A stretch of 64,000 bases of DNA from Acidobacteriota bacterium (GTDB lineage Bacteria > Acidobacteriota > Terriglobia > Terriglobales > Acidobacteriaceae), in NCBI GenBank assembly GCA_021780315.1, contig JAJXYY010000018.1:1-64000 (forward strand), written 5' to 3'. The position numbers and the translations under genes were made by a program. The notes beneath the pieces were generated by a model. The model had not been told where the DNA came from, searched no databases, and saw only the letters and a list, made by a program, of their open reading frames with translations. The first letter of the stretch is position 1; every line of letters starts with the position of its first letter. Of this stretch, positions 37,153 to 45,750 are shown piece by piece.

Positions 37153-39075
37153 TTATGCGGGTGAGGGTTGGCCTTCGCCGAAGCCGGGCTTACGTCCGGA
37201 CTCAGGTTTGAGAATCTTCTGGGTCTCGCCTGAATCGGGTGGGCCTGCCTGAGCGAGTGGGGATTTGAGGGCAGGGAGTTCCTTGCCTTCGATGATGAGT
37301 TTGATCTCGGCTGCGTCCAGGGTCTCACGCTCCAGCAGGGCAGTCGCCATGCGGTGCATGATGTCCTGATTGGACTCGAGGATGGTGTAGGCGGACTTGT
37401 AACCCGCATCGACGAAGCTGCGAACTTCGGCGTCGATCTGCTTGGCGGTATCGTCGGAGAAGTCGCGGGACTGACCGATCTCGCGGCCAAGGAAGACCTC
37501 CTGCTCCTTCTTGCCGAAGGTCATGGGGCCCATCCTGCTCATGCCATACTCGCAGACCATTTTGCGGGCGAGTTCGGTGGCGCGTTCGATGTCATTACCG
37601 GCACCGGTCGTCATCTTCTTGAGGAAGATCTCTTCGGCGCAGCGTCCGCCCATCAGGGTGGCCATGCGTGTTTCGAGATAGTCCTTGGTAACGGTGTGCT
37701 GGTCTTCCTCGGGTAGGTAGACGGTGACGCCGAGCGCCATTCCGCGGGGAATGATGGTGACCTTGTGGAGGGGGTCAGAGTGCTCGCGAAGTGCGGAGAC
37801 GAGGGTATGACCGGCTTCGTGGTAGGCGGTAACCTTCTTCTCTTCGTCGGTGAGCAGCATGGATTTGCGCTCTGCGCCCATCATGACCTTGTCCTTGGCG
37901 ACTTCGAAGTCGTACATGTGGACGGCCTTGCGGTTGAAACGTGCAGCAGTGAGGGCTGCTTCGTTGACCATGTTGGCCAGGTCCGCGCCGGAGAAGCCCG
38001 GTGTCCCACGAGCGAGGACGTTGAGATCAACATCTTCGGCCATGGGGACTTTCTTGGAGTGGACCTTGAGCACTTCTTCGCGACCACGGATGTCGGGGCG
38101 ATCGACGATGACGCGGCGATCGAAACGGCCCGGGCGGAGGAGTGCCGGGTCGAGAACGTCGGGGCGGTTGGTCGCGGCGACGAGGATGACCCCATCGTTG
38201 GACTCAAAACCGTCCATCTCTACGAGCAACTGGTTGAGGGTTTGTTCGCGCTCGTCGTGTCCGCCGCCGAGGCCTGCGCCACGGTGACGACCGACGGCGT
38301 CAATCTCGTCGATGAAGATGATGCAGGGAGCGTTCTTTTTTCCCTGTTCGAAGAGGTCGCGGACGCGCGATGCGCCTACACCGACGAACATTTCGACGAA
38401 GTCCGAGCCGGAGATGGAGAAGAATGGTACGTTGGCTTCTCCTGCGACTGCGCGGGCGAGGAGGGTTTTGCCGGTTCCAGGAGGCCCGACTAGCAGAACA
38501 CCCTTGGGAATGCGGCCACCGAGGCGCTGGAACTTCTGAGCCTCGCGAAGGAACTCGATGATCTCCTTCAACTCTTCCTTGGCTTCATCTACGCCAGCAA
38601 CATCCTTGAAGGTGATCTTCTTCTGCTGCATGGAGAGCAGGCGGGCGCGGGACTTGCCGAAGCTCATGGCCTTGTTGCCGCCGGACTGCATCTGGCGGAG
38701 GAGGAAGAACCAGAGTCCGAGGAGCAGGGCGAAGGGCGCAAGCTGGATGAGGAAGCCAAGCCATGCGTTGGAGTTCTGATCCTTGATGGTGATGTTGACG
38801 CCATGGTCGCGGAGCGTCTTGTACATGTCGGGATAGTTGCCCGGAATGGTGGTGTGGAACTGGGTTTTATCGTCGCCGCGATACTTGCCTGTGACCTCTG
38901 CTCCGTTGACGTTGACTTCGGCGATCTTACCCTGATCGGCGTCGTTGAGGAGCTGGGTGAGGCTAATGGGTTTGTCGGGACCTGCACCGGTGCCCTTGAC
39001 GACGAACTGCCACAAGAAGACGAGGCAGGTGATCATGAAAACCCAAATCAGAATTTGTTTGACGGTCGAGTTCAA
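37153..39075 (-). CDS. ftsH: ATP-dependent zinc metalloprotease FtsH
   Basis: 640 aa membrane-anchored AAA+ protease that removes misfolded membrane proteins and short-lived regulators. Two membrane segments (about 7-25 and 106-127) flank a small periplasmic domain. AAA+ core: Walker A GPPGTGKT (197-204), Walker [11 protein letters not shown] (251-260), second region of homology with ATNRPDVLD (301-309) and RPGRFDR (314-320). Zinc site HEAGH (419-423). TTG at 39075 is preferred over the ATG at 39165 because it gives the family N-terminus ([10 protein letters not shown]) and has GAGGAAAT about 6 bases upstream. A strong terminator follows. Confidence 0.95.
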   Translation of the reverse strand: MNSTVKQILIWVFMITCLVFLWQFVVKGTGAGPDKPISLTQLLNDADQGKIAEVNVNGAEVTGKYRGDDKTQFHTTIPGNYPDMYKTLRDHGVNITIKDQNSNAWLGFLIQLAPFALLLGLWFFLLRQMQSGGNKAMSFGKSRARLLSMQQKKITFKDVAGVDEAKEELKEIIEFLREAQKFQRLGGRIPKGVLLVGPPGTGKTLLARAVAGEANVPFFSISGSDFVEMFVGVGASRVRDLFEQGKKNAPCIIFIDEIDAVGRHRGAGLGGGHDEREQTLNQLLVEMDGFESNDGVILVAATNRPDVLDPALLRPGRFDRRVIVDRPDIRGREEVLKVHSKKVPMAEDVDLNVLARGTPGFSGADLANMVNEAALTAARFNRKAVHMYDFEVAKDKVMMGAERKSMLLTDEEKKVTAYHEAGHTLVSALREHSDPLHKVTIIPRGMALGVTVYLPEEDQHTVTKDYLETRMATLMGGRCAEEIFLKKMTTGAGNDIERATELARKMVCEYGMSRMGPMTFGKKEQEVFLGREIGQSRDFSDDTAKQIDAEVRSFVDAGYKSAYTILESNQDIMHRMATALLERETLDAAEIKLIIEGKELPALKSPLAQAGPPDSGETQKILKPESGRKPGFGEGQPSPA

Positions 39076-39362
39076 GCGAATTTCCTCATTTTTCCGGTCT
39101 GGCAACTGTCTTTCGCTACTGTGATGCTTGTCAGGACCAAGCATGCGGTCTGTGATGGTGCGCATGCTTAACTGTTTGACGATATCGTTTCAGGAAAGTT
39201 CCATGGGGTGGGTTGTGGCTCAGGCCCCCGGTGACGTTCCTACCCCGTCAGATAATTCGATTCTACTCTTTGGCAGGACGATTCACAGGGGGGTAACAGG
39301 AATGTTGATGCAACTAACGAGGAAGACCTCGGTTGGAACGGATGCGCTGCTGGGGAGTGGTT

Positions 39363-40460
39363 TTACGGCTTGGTGGGGCGTAGGGTGAGGCGGAGTTCGC
39401 GGGCGGAGCGCTCGGCGTGGAGATTTCCGGCTAACTGTAAGGTTGCGCTGGGCTTGGAGGCTACGGTTCGCAAGGTGAGGAAGCCGCAGAGGGCGAGCAG
39501 CCGGGAGGTTTCGTCGAAGCTGAGGCGCGCCCCGAGCTGACGGGCAGCGGCGCGGAGTACCCGGCGGCGGAGGGCGGGGTCAAGGGCGCGGAGGCGTTCC
39601 AGCTCGACGGCGACGGTGGCGTTGGATTGTCCGGCGGCTGTACTGACGGCTCGTCCGCCGCCCCGAACGGGTTTGCCGGGGAGCAGAAGCTGGGGTAAAA
39701 GGCGGCTGAGCTCGGCCTGCCAACGGGACTCCTCTTCGCGTGCCAGCTCGGCGAGGTTGGCCAGGGTGTGGTCCAACGAGGGGTTGAACAGGCGGAGCTG
39801 GGGGAGCAGTTCGTGGCGGACTCGGTTGCGCGTGAAGGCGGTGTCTGTGTTGGAGGAGTCTTCACGCCAGGGTTGATTGAGGCTTTGGAGGAATGATTCG
39901 ACTTCGTGACGGCGCGTGTGGAGGAGCGGGCGGAGGATTTTTCCGGAGCGGGAGGTGGTGTTGACCAGGACGATGGGGTGGATGCCGCCCAGACCCTCGG
40001 TCCAGGCTCCGCGGAGCAACTTGATTAGAACGGTTTCGGCCTGATCGTCGAGGGTGTGGGCGGTGAGTACGGAATCCGCCTGGCCGGATGCGATGAGGGA
40101 AGAGAAGAAGTCGTAACGGGCTGCGCGGGCTGCCTCCTCGATGGTCTCGGGTGTACCTGCGGCCCGAGTTTCGGCGACGCGTTCGGGGATGCTCACATGA
40201 TGGAGGTGCAGGGGAACCTCCAGGTGCGCACAGAGCTCCTGCACGAAGCGCTGGTCGGTGTCTGCTTCTTCGCCACGGAGTCCGTGGTGGACGTGGACGG
40301 CGGAGAGGCCAATGCCGAGGGCGTCACGCCGGGTGGTGTTGGCGGCATGAAGGGTGAGCAGCAGGGCTACGGAGTCCGCACCACCGGAGATAGCGACGCA
40401 GAGGCGGTCTCCCGGGTGGAGATGGGTACGGTCGAAGGCGAGGGCGTTTGGTGGCGGCAT
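39363..40460 (-). CDS. tilS: tRNA(Ile)-lysidine synthetase TilS
   Basis: 365 aa. Converts C34 of the CAU anticodon tRNA to lysidine so that it reads AUA. The PP-loop ATP motif SGGADS lies at residues 25-30; AVHVHHGLRGEEAD (about 54-67) and TAHTLDDQAETVLIKLLRG (about 133-151) are family signatures. The C-terminal domain is short and Ala/Leu-rich. Its placement upstream of ftsH on the same strand recalls the common tilS-ftsH order, although 287 bases separate them here and ftsH may have its own promoter. Confidence 0.93.
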   Translation of the reverse strand: MPPPNALAFDRTHLHPGDRLCVAISGGADSVALLLTLHAANTTRRDALGIGLSAVHVHHGLRGEEADTDQRFVQELCAHLEVPLHLHHVSIPERVAETRAAGTPETIEEAARAARYDFFSSLIASGQADSVLTAHTLDDQAETVLIKLLRGAWTEGLGGIHPIVLVNTTSRSGKILRPLLHTRRHEVESFLQSLNQPWREDSSNTDTAFTRNRVRHELLPQLRLFNPSLDHTLANLAELAREEESRWQAELSRLLPQLLLPGKPVRGGGRAVSTAAGQSNATVAVELERLRALDPALRRRVLRAAARQLGARLSFDETSRLLALCGFLTLRTVASKPSATLQLAGNLHAERSARELRLTLRPTKP

Positions 40461-40487
40461 GGTTTTCTCTGGTAGTGGTGGGAGAGG

Positions 40488-42314
40488 TTAGACGTCGAGG
40501 CCGATGAGTCGCATGAGTTCGATTCCATTGCTTTTGGTAACGACCCCTTCGCGTAACTGGTAGTCGAACTTCATCTTGCCAGCTTCGATCTGGTCCTGCA
40601 GGTGCATGTTGTGGAGATGCTGGGCGATGGTTCCGCCGAGGTGGGTGAGGGCGAGGTCGTGGGTGCTGATGATCCCGATGGCGCCGCGCTCGATGAGGGT
40701 GCGGACGACACCTTCGGCGCCGGTTAGGCGGTCTTTGGAGTTGGTGCCCTGGAGCAGTTCGTCGAGAAGGAAGAGCAGGGGCGGGGTCTGGGTCGCTAGA
40801 TCGCAGATCTGTCGCAGGCGGGTGATCTCGGCGTAGAAACGGGAGCTGCCCTGCTGGAGGGAGTCGTTGATAAGGATGCTGGCACCGACCCGGAGCGGTG
40901 TTAGTTGGAGGGCATGGGCACGCACGGGTGCTCCGGCCATGGCGAGAACAGTGTTGATGCCGACGGCACGCATCAGGGTGCTTTTGCCGGACATATTGGA
41001 ACCGCTGATGAGCAGGACGGAGCTTTGTTGCGGGTTGGCTCCGTGCTGTCCGATGGTGACGTCGTTGCGGACGCAGCGGGCGTCTGGCAGCAGTGGGTGG
41101 CCTAGTTGCCGGGCGTGAAAGGCGGGCGGACCGGAGAGGAACTCAGGGAAGTGATCGTCAGGGTGCTCGTAGGTGTAGGTGGCAAGAGCGAGGAGCGCTT
41201 CAAGTTGGCCGAGGGTATCGAGCCATGGGCGGACACTGGTTCCGTGTTCGCTGCGCCAGGCCTCGGCGGCATAAGCGGCCTGAATGGAGTAAAGGAGTGG
41301 GATGTCCAGAAGGCGGACGAAGAAGTTATCGAGCGAGTAGATGTGCTGGACGATGGAGTCCAGCTGGGTGATGGCCCGGGAGACGGGCAGGTGGTGGGAG
41401 GAGAGTTTCTGCTGGAGTGCTTGCAAGGGCGCTGCTTCGAAGCTCTCCTGCTGGAGGCGGGCGAAGAGCGAGGAGAGCAACTGGAGATCCTGGAGGGCAT
41501 GTTCGGTGCCGTGGAAGACCTGCTGGACACGGCGGTGGAGGAGTGCGACGATGGCGCCTTCCAGAAGCAGGATGAGGAAGAAGGGGATGCGGATGCCGAG
41601 GGTTGCCCAGAGGATAGCGGTAGAGATCGCCAGCAATGCGAGGGCCAAGGCGAGCCAGCGGTACCGAGGGTGCTCGAGCAGGCGAGGCGACTCTGCCCAG
41701 GCGGTGAGTGCTTCGGGATGCACCCCGGGGTTGAGATCTGCGCCGAGGATGGCCATGTCTTCGCGGAGGTCGAGACGGTCGCGAAGATCGGCGATCGCGG
41801 CATGGCGCTGAAGGAGATCGGTGACGGGTGCGGGGGCGAGCAGCCAGCGGGCGAGCGTGTCTTCTCCCATGCGGGTGCGGGCGGTGGAGAGTAGTTGGAA
41901 GAGGCTGGCGTGACCGAAGAGATCCAGGTCAGTGGCGTAGAGGTGGGGGGTGGCGGCGAAGCGCTCTCCTTGCGGTCCTGTGCCGATCCAGCGGTCTTCG
42001 ACGCGGGCGAGGCCGCGACGGTAGACTTCGGCAGCGCGGTCTGCCTGAGCGCGCTGCCGCAGCAGGCTGGCGTGATAGATGATCAGGGAGAGAAAGAGCA
42101 GAACAGGAAGCGGCAGCCAGAGCACGGATACGCCGGAGCCAGTGAAGAACCACCAGAGTAGGATGAGGCCGAATCCGATGGTGAGCAGGCGCAGGTATCC
42201 GAGACGGATGTGGCGCTGGTTCAGTTGGGCTACGCGTCGCTCTCGGGCTTGCTGGCGTTGGCTGTATTCAGCTGCGGGGGTGGTGGAGGATTGCACGTGA
42301 TGATTATCGCGCAC
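40488..42314 (-). CDS. MutS-like ATPase with membrane segments
   Basis: About 608 aa from GTG 42314; the start is uncertain, since no good ribosome binding site is visible and the frame runs up to 42620 across the ispD start. The C-terminal third is a MutS-type ABC ATPase: Walker A GSNMSGKST (about 436-444), LFLLDELLQGTNSKDR as Walker B and D-loop region, and ISTHDLALT. There is no MutS mismatch-binding domain. Hydrophobic pairs occur near the N-terminus (LLTIGFGLILLWWFF; VLWLPLPVLLFLSLIIY) and in the middle (WLALALALLAISTAILWA; FFLILLLEGAIVALL), so it is membrane-attached. Not a classical mismatch repair protein; substrate unknown. Confidence 0.8.
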   Translation of the reverse strand: MRDNHHVQSSTTPAAEYSQRQQARERRVAQLNQRHIRLGYLRLLTIGFGLILLWWFFTGSGVSVLWLPLPVLLFLSLIIYHASLLRQRAQADRAAEVYRRGLARVEDRWIGTGPQGERFAATPHLYATDLDLFGHASLFQLLSTARTRMGEDTLARWLLAPAPVTDLLQRHAAIADLRDRLDLREDMAILGADLNPGVHPEALTAWAESPRLLEHPRYRWLALALALLAISTAILWATLGIRIPFFLILLLEGAIVALLHRRVQQVFHGTEHALQDLQLLSSLFARLQQESFEAAPLQALQQKLSSHHLPVSRAITQLDSIVQHIYSLDNFFVRLLDIPLLYSIQAAYAAEAWRSEHGTSVRPWLDTLGQLEALLALATYTYEHPDDHFPEFLSGPPAFHARQLGHPLLPDARCVRNDVTIGQHGANPQQSSVLLISGSNMSGKSTLMRAVGINTVLAMAGAPVRAHALQLTPLRVGASILINDSLQQGSSRFYAEITRLRQICDLATQTPPLLFLLDELLQGTNSKDRLTGAEGVVRTLIERGAIGIISTHDLALTHLGGTIAQHLHNMHLQDQIEAGKMKFDYQLREGVVTKSNGIELMRLIGLDV

Positions 42315-42399
42315 CGTTGGCAGGGGAGGGTGCTGCGTTGAGTCCTGCTGTGGGGAAGATGCGTAGGTGTGGGCTGCGATCTTGTATACTCCGGTGGTT

Positions 42400-43110
42400 A
42401 TGCGAGTATTTGTGATTCTTCCAGCAGCAGGTATCGGTACGCGGATGTCCGCAGGGACTCCGGGCGGAGTTGCGCCAAAGCAGTTTCTTGAGATTGGCGG
42501 TGTGCCGATCCTAATTCGGTCGCTGCGGGCGTTTCTGGCAGTGCCACGTGTGGATGCCGTGTGCGTGGCGGTACGGGCCAGTGAACGTGAGCGTGTTGAG
42601 GCCCAGGTGATCGAGTACAAGCTGGGTGCCCGGGTGCATATGGTGGAAGGCGGCGATAACCGTCAGGCCTCGGTGGGCAATGCGCTGGCGGCGCTGCACT
42701 GTGAGGACGACGACGTGGTGTTGGTACATGATGCTGTGCGCCCCCTGATCGATCCCGCGACGATTGAGCGGACGATTGATGCGGTGGTGAAGCATGGCGC
42801 GGCGATCGTGGGACTCCCTGCGGTGGATACGATCAAGCAGGTGGAACGCACGGCAGATGGAGCGATTGTTACCGCGACCATTCCGCGGGAACGGGTGGTC
42901 CATGCCCAGACGCCGCAGGGAGCACTGTTTGGGCTGCTGCGCCGGGCGTTTATGGAGGCGGAGGCCGATGAGTTTGCCGGAACGGACGAGGCGAGTGTGT
43001 TGGAACGGGCAGGCATCGAGGTTGCTGTCGTTCCGGGGTCGGCGAGAAATTTCAAGATAACCCAGCCAGGTGATATCGAACTGGCAGAGTTTTATTTAGG
43101 TGGCGACTAG
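42400..43110 (+). CDS. ispD: 2-C-methyl-D-erythritol 4-phosphate cytidylyltransferase
   Basis: 236 aa; third step of the MEP pathway to isoprenoids. N-terminal nucleotide-binding loop ILPAAGIGTRM (about 6-16), followed by PKQFLEIGGVPIL. Other conserved parts: VLVHDAVRPLI, and VHAQTPQGALFGLLRRA near residue 170, with TDEASVLERAG. ATG 42400 is the family start; the frame is open to 42367. The stop overlaps the ispF start, giving an ispDF operon. Divergent from the MutS-like gene. Confidence 0.95.
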   Translation: MRVFVILPAAGIGTRMSAGTPGGVAPKQFLEIGGVPILIRSLRAFLAVPRVDAVCVAVRASERERVEAQVIEYKLGARVHMVEGGDNRQASVGNALAALHCEDDDVVLVHDAVRPLIDPATIERTIDAVVKHGAAIVGLPAVDTIKQVERTADGAIVTATIPRERVVHAQTPQGALFGLLRRAFMEAEADEFAGTDEASVLERAGIEVAVVPGSARNFKITQPGDIELAEFYLGGD

Positions 43111-43724
43111 TGGGAATGCGTATTGGATATGGATTTGACTCGCACGCCTTCAAGGCCGGTGTGCCGCTGGTGATTGGCGGATTGAAGATCGAGCATACTG
43201 AAGGGCTGGCAGGGCACTCGGATGGTGATGTGCTGCTACACGCGATCACGGATGCGTTGCTGGGCGCGGTGTCGGCGGGTGATATTGGGACGTTTTTTCC
43301 GCCGAGCGATCCGCGCTGGAAGGGCGCCGATTCGACCGTCTTTCTGCAAACGGCGCTGGAGGAGATTGCCACGGCAGGATACAAGATTGTGAACATCGAT
43401 ACGGTTTTGATTATGGCGCGGCCCAAGATCGTACCGATCGCAGGTGAGTTGCGGGAGCGGGTGGCGGAGTTGCTGGGGGTAAAGCCGGGCGAGGTTGGTA
43501 TCAAGGCAAAGACCCCTGAAGGCATGGGTATGGACCACATGGCGATGGCGCATGTGACCGTACTGCTGGAGAGCCTGGCAATTCCGGAGTCGATGGGCAG
43601 GATGGTTGCGAGTGCAGACGCGGACGACATGGATGCGGTAGTGAAGGGACTGGTCGGCGGAGCGAGGGATGTGTCTGCGCTGGGACGGAAGGTGACACCC
43701 TTTGATACGGAAGATCTGACTTAG
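43110..43724 (+). CDS. ispF: 2-C-methyl-D-erythritol 2,4-cyclodiphosphate synthase, extended C-terminus
   Basis: 204 aa, against a usual 155-165. Makes the cyclic diphosphate in the MEP pathway, as a trimer. Zinc ligands Asp10 and His12 (GYGFDSHAF) and His44 (HSDGDVLLH) are present, as is AGDIGTFFPPSDPRWKGADS. The enzyme core should end near residue 160 (KAKTPEGMGMDHMAMAHVTV); the last 40 residues are an extra acidic tail of unknown role. GTG 43110 overlaps the ispD stop; ATG 43116 is an alternative. Confidence 0.93.
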   Translation: MGMRIGYGFDSHAFKAGVPLVIGGLKIEHTEGLAGHSDGDVLLHAITDALLGAVSAGDIGTFFPPSDPRWKGADSTVFLQTALEEIATAGYKIVNIDTVLIMARPKIVPIAGELRERVAELLGVKPGEVGIKAKTPEGMGMDHMAMAHVTVLLESLAIPESMGRMVASADADDMDAVVKGLVGGARDVSALGRKVTPFDTEDLT

Positions 43725-43781
43725 CAGTACAGCAGAAAGACCGGTCCGCTGCTGCCAATGAGTGCTGCATCAGGGGGATAA

Positions 43782-45665
43782 ATGAGAGTTGCGTTTGGGG
43801 TATTGCTGGCTTTGGCAGGCGGGGTAGCACAGGCGCAGACGGTGGGGGATGCGAGTTTGCAGCCTCAGGTGAAAGCGGTGGGTGCTTGTGTGCCGGTTGG
43901 GGATGCCCAGTGGCTTACTCCAGCGGAGAAGAGCTGCTACGCGACGACGCCGGATTATGACGAGACGATGGCATATTTGCGGCATGTGCAGGGGGCTGCG
44001 GCGAGTCAGGTAAAGATTGAGGCGTTTGGGAAGACGGGTGAGGGACGCGAACTGGATGTGGTGGTGGTGTCGAAGGATGGGGTGTTCGATCCTGTAGCGT
44101 TACATTCAGCGAAGCGCCCGATTGTGCTGGTGCAGAACTCGATCCACGCAGGTGAAATGGATGGCAAGGACGCTTGTCTGGCGTTGCTGCGGGACATGGT
44201 GATTTCGAAGACGAAGGCTGCTCTGCTGGAGCGCGCGGTGTTTGTATTTATTCCGATGTACAACGCGGATGGACATGAGCGGCGCAGCGCGTACAACCGC
44301 ATCAACCAGGATGGGCCAGCGGAGATGGGGTGGCGGGGCAACGGAACCAATCTGAATTTGAACCGTGATTATCTGAAGCTGGATACGCCGGAGGCGCGGG
44401 CGTTTATGGCGATGTTTCACCGCTGGCTGCCGGACTTTTTTGTAGATGACCATGTAACGGATGGTGCGGACTATCAGTACGATGTCACGTTCACGATTGA
44501 CGATGGACCGAACGTTCCGGTGGGTACGGCGAAGTGGGTGGATGAGGTGGTGACGCCGGGGCTGGAGAAGTATGTGGATGCGCATGGGCATCTGGCTTCG
44601 CCGACGTATATCAATCTGGTGAACGACAATGATCTGGCGCAGGGGTTGGGGTTCAACGACGATCCGCCACGGTTCTCGACCGGATATGTGGTGCTGGAGG
44701 GACGTCCGGGCATGCTGGTCGAGATGCACATGCTGAAGGACTACAAGACAAGGGTGACGGGGAACTACGAGATTCTGGCGGGGTTGATGGAGTTGATGAA
44801 TCGCGATGCGGACAAGGTGATTGCGCTGAACGCCGCGGCCGACAAGGAGGCGGAGGCCATGGGTGCGCATCCGCTGAACAATGTGAAGTATCCGCTGGCG
44901 CTGGGGTGGGGTGGGCAGACGACGCCGTTTCTGTTTCGTGGATATGCGTACAAGCGGGAGTTGAGTGCGGTTTCGGGGGCGATGTGGGTGAAGTACTCGC
45001 ATGAGCCGTGGAATGTCTCACTACCGTTTCAGACGGGTTTCAAGGTAACGGCGGAGACAACGCTGCCTGCGGCTTACATCATTCCGGCGCCGTGGGTGAA
45101 GGTGATTGATGTGCTGGCGGCGCACCAGGTGGAGATGGAGCGGACGACGGCAGAGTGGACGGGTGAGGTGGAGACGTATCAGTGTGCGGGGATGACGTGG
45201 CAGGATCAACCGTTTGAGGGACGGCATCCGACGTTCAATGGCGAGGCGCTGCATGATCCTGGGAAGTACGGAAGCTGCGTACCAGTGCGTGAGAAGGTGA
45301 CCTATCCGGCAGGGTCGGCAGTGGTGCGGTTGAATCAGAGGCTGTCGAAGGTGGCGGTAGCATGGCTGGAGCCTGCGGCACCGGACTCGGCACTGCAGTG
45401 GGGATTCTTCGACTCGATCTTTGAGCAGAAGGAGTACGGCGAGGCGTATGTGCTGGAGCAGTTGGCGCGGGAGATGATGGCCAAAGACCCCAAGCTGAAG
45501 GCGGAGTTCGAGAAGAAAGTGGCGAGCGATCCGGTGTTTGCAGGCAATGCTGCAGCGCGCCTGGAGTTTTTCTACGAGCGGTCACCGTGGTTTGCTGCGA
45601 ATCGGGTAGGGAAGTATCCCGTAGGGCGATTGATGGGGCTGGATGGAGTTCCCGTAGGACGCTAG
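43782..45665 (+). CDS. Secreted M14 family metallocarboxypeptidase
   Basis: 627 aa. Signal peptide MRVAFGVLLALAGGVAQAQ. Zinc ligands His122 and Glu125 in IHAGEMDGK, and His224 in VDDHVTDG as the likely third; NLNLNRDYLKLD (about 191-202) carries the substrate-binding Asn-Arg pair. The catalytic domain covers about 55-330. The rest has no recognised domain. Large secreted M14 proteins like this are frequent in Terriglobia and probably digest peptides or cell wall material. Ribosome binding site AGGGGG lies 4 bases before the ATG. Confidence 0.88.
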   Translation: MRVAFGVLLALAGGVAQAQTVGDASLQPQVKAVGACVPVGDAQWLTPAEKSCYATTPDYDETMAYLRHVQGAAASQVKIEAFGKTGEGRELDVVVVSKDGVFDPVALHSAKRPIVLVQNSIHAGEMDGKDACLALLRDMVISKTKAALLERAVFVFIPMYNADGHERRSAYNRINQDGPAEMGWRGNGTNLNLNRDYLKLDTPEARAFMAMFHRWLPDFFVDDHVTDGADYQYDVTFTIDDGPNVPVGTAKWVDEVVTPGLEKYVDAHGHLASPTYINLVNDNDLAQGLGFNDDPPRFSTGYVVLEGRPGMLVEMHMLKDYKTRVTGNYEILAGLMELMNRDADKVIALNAAADKEAEAMGAHPLNNVKYPLALGWGGQTTPFLFRGYAYKRELSAVSGAMWVKYSHEPWNVSLPFQTGFKVTAETTLPAAYIIPAPWVKVIDVLAAHQVEMERTTAEWTGEVETYQCAGMTWQDQPFEGRHPTFNGEALHDPGKYGSCVPVREKVTYPAGSAVVRLNQRLSKVAVAWLEPAAPDSALQWGFFDSIFEQKEYGEAYVLEQLAREMMAKDPKLKAEFEKKVASDPVFAGNAAARLEFFYERSPWFAANRVGKYPVGRLMGLDGVPVGR

Positions 45666-45690
45666 GTGAGTCGTTTGGTGCTGGGTGAAG

Positions 45691-45736
45691 ATGCCCTCTT
45701 CAGCGAGTACAAATCTTCGCTGAAGGGGCATTTATT
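45691..45736. terminator. Bidirectional terminator between M14 and M13 genes
   Basis: Arms ATGCCCTCTTCAGCGA (45691-45706) and TTCGCTGAAGGGGCAT (45716-45731) pair almost fully and are followed by TTATTT. It sits between convergent genes and can serve both. Confidence 0.75.
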
Positions 45737-45750
45737 TGCGGCTCGAGTGT

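Noticed and set aside
42315..42620. N-terminal extension of the MutS-like protein
   Set aside because: It overlaps the ispD start on the opposite strand and has Arg/Thr-rich, non-protein-like composition.
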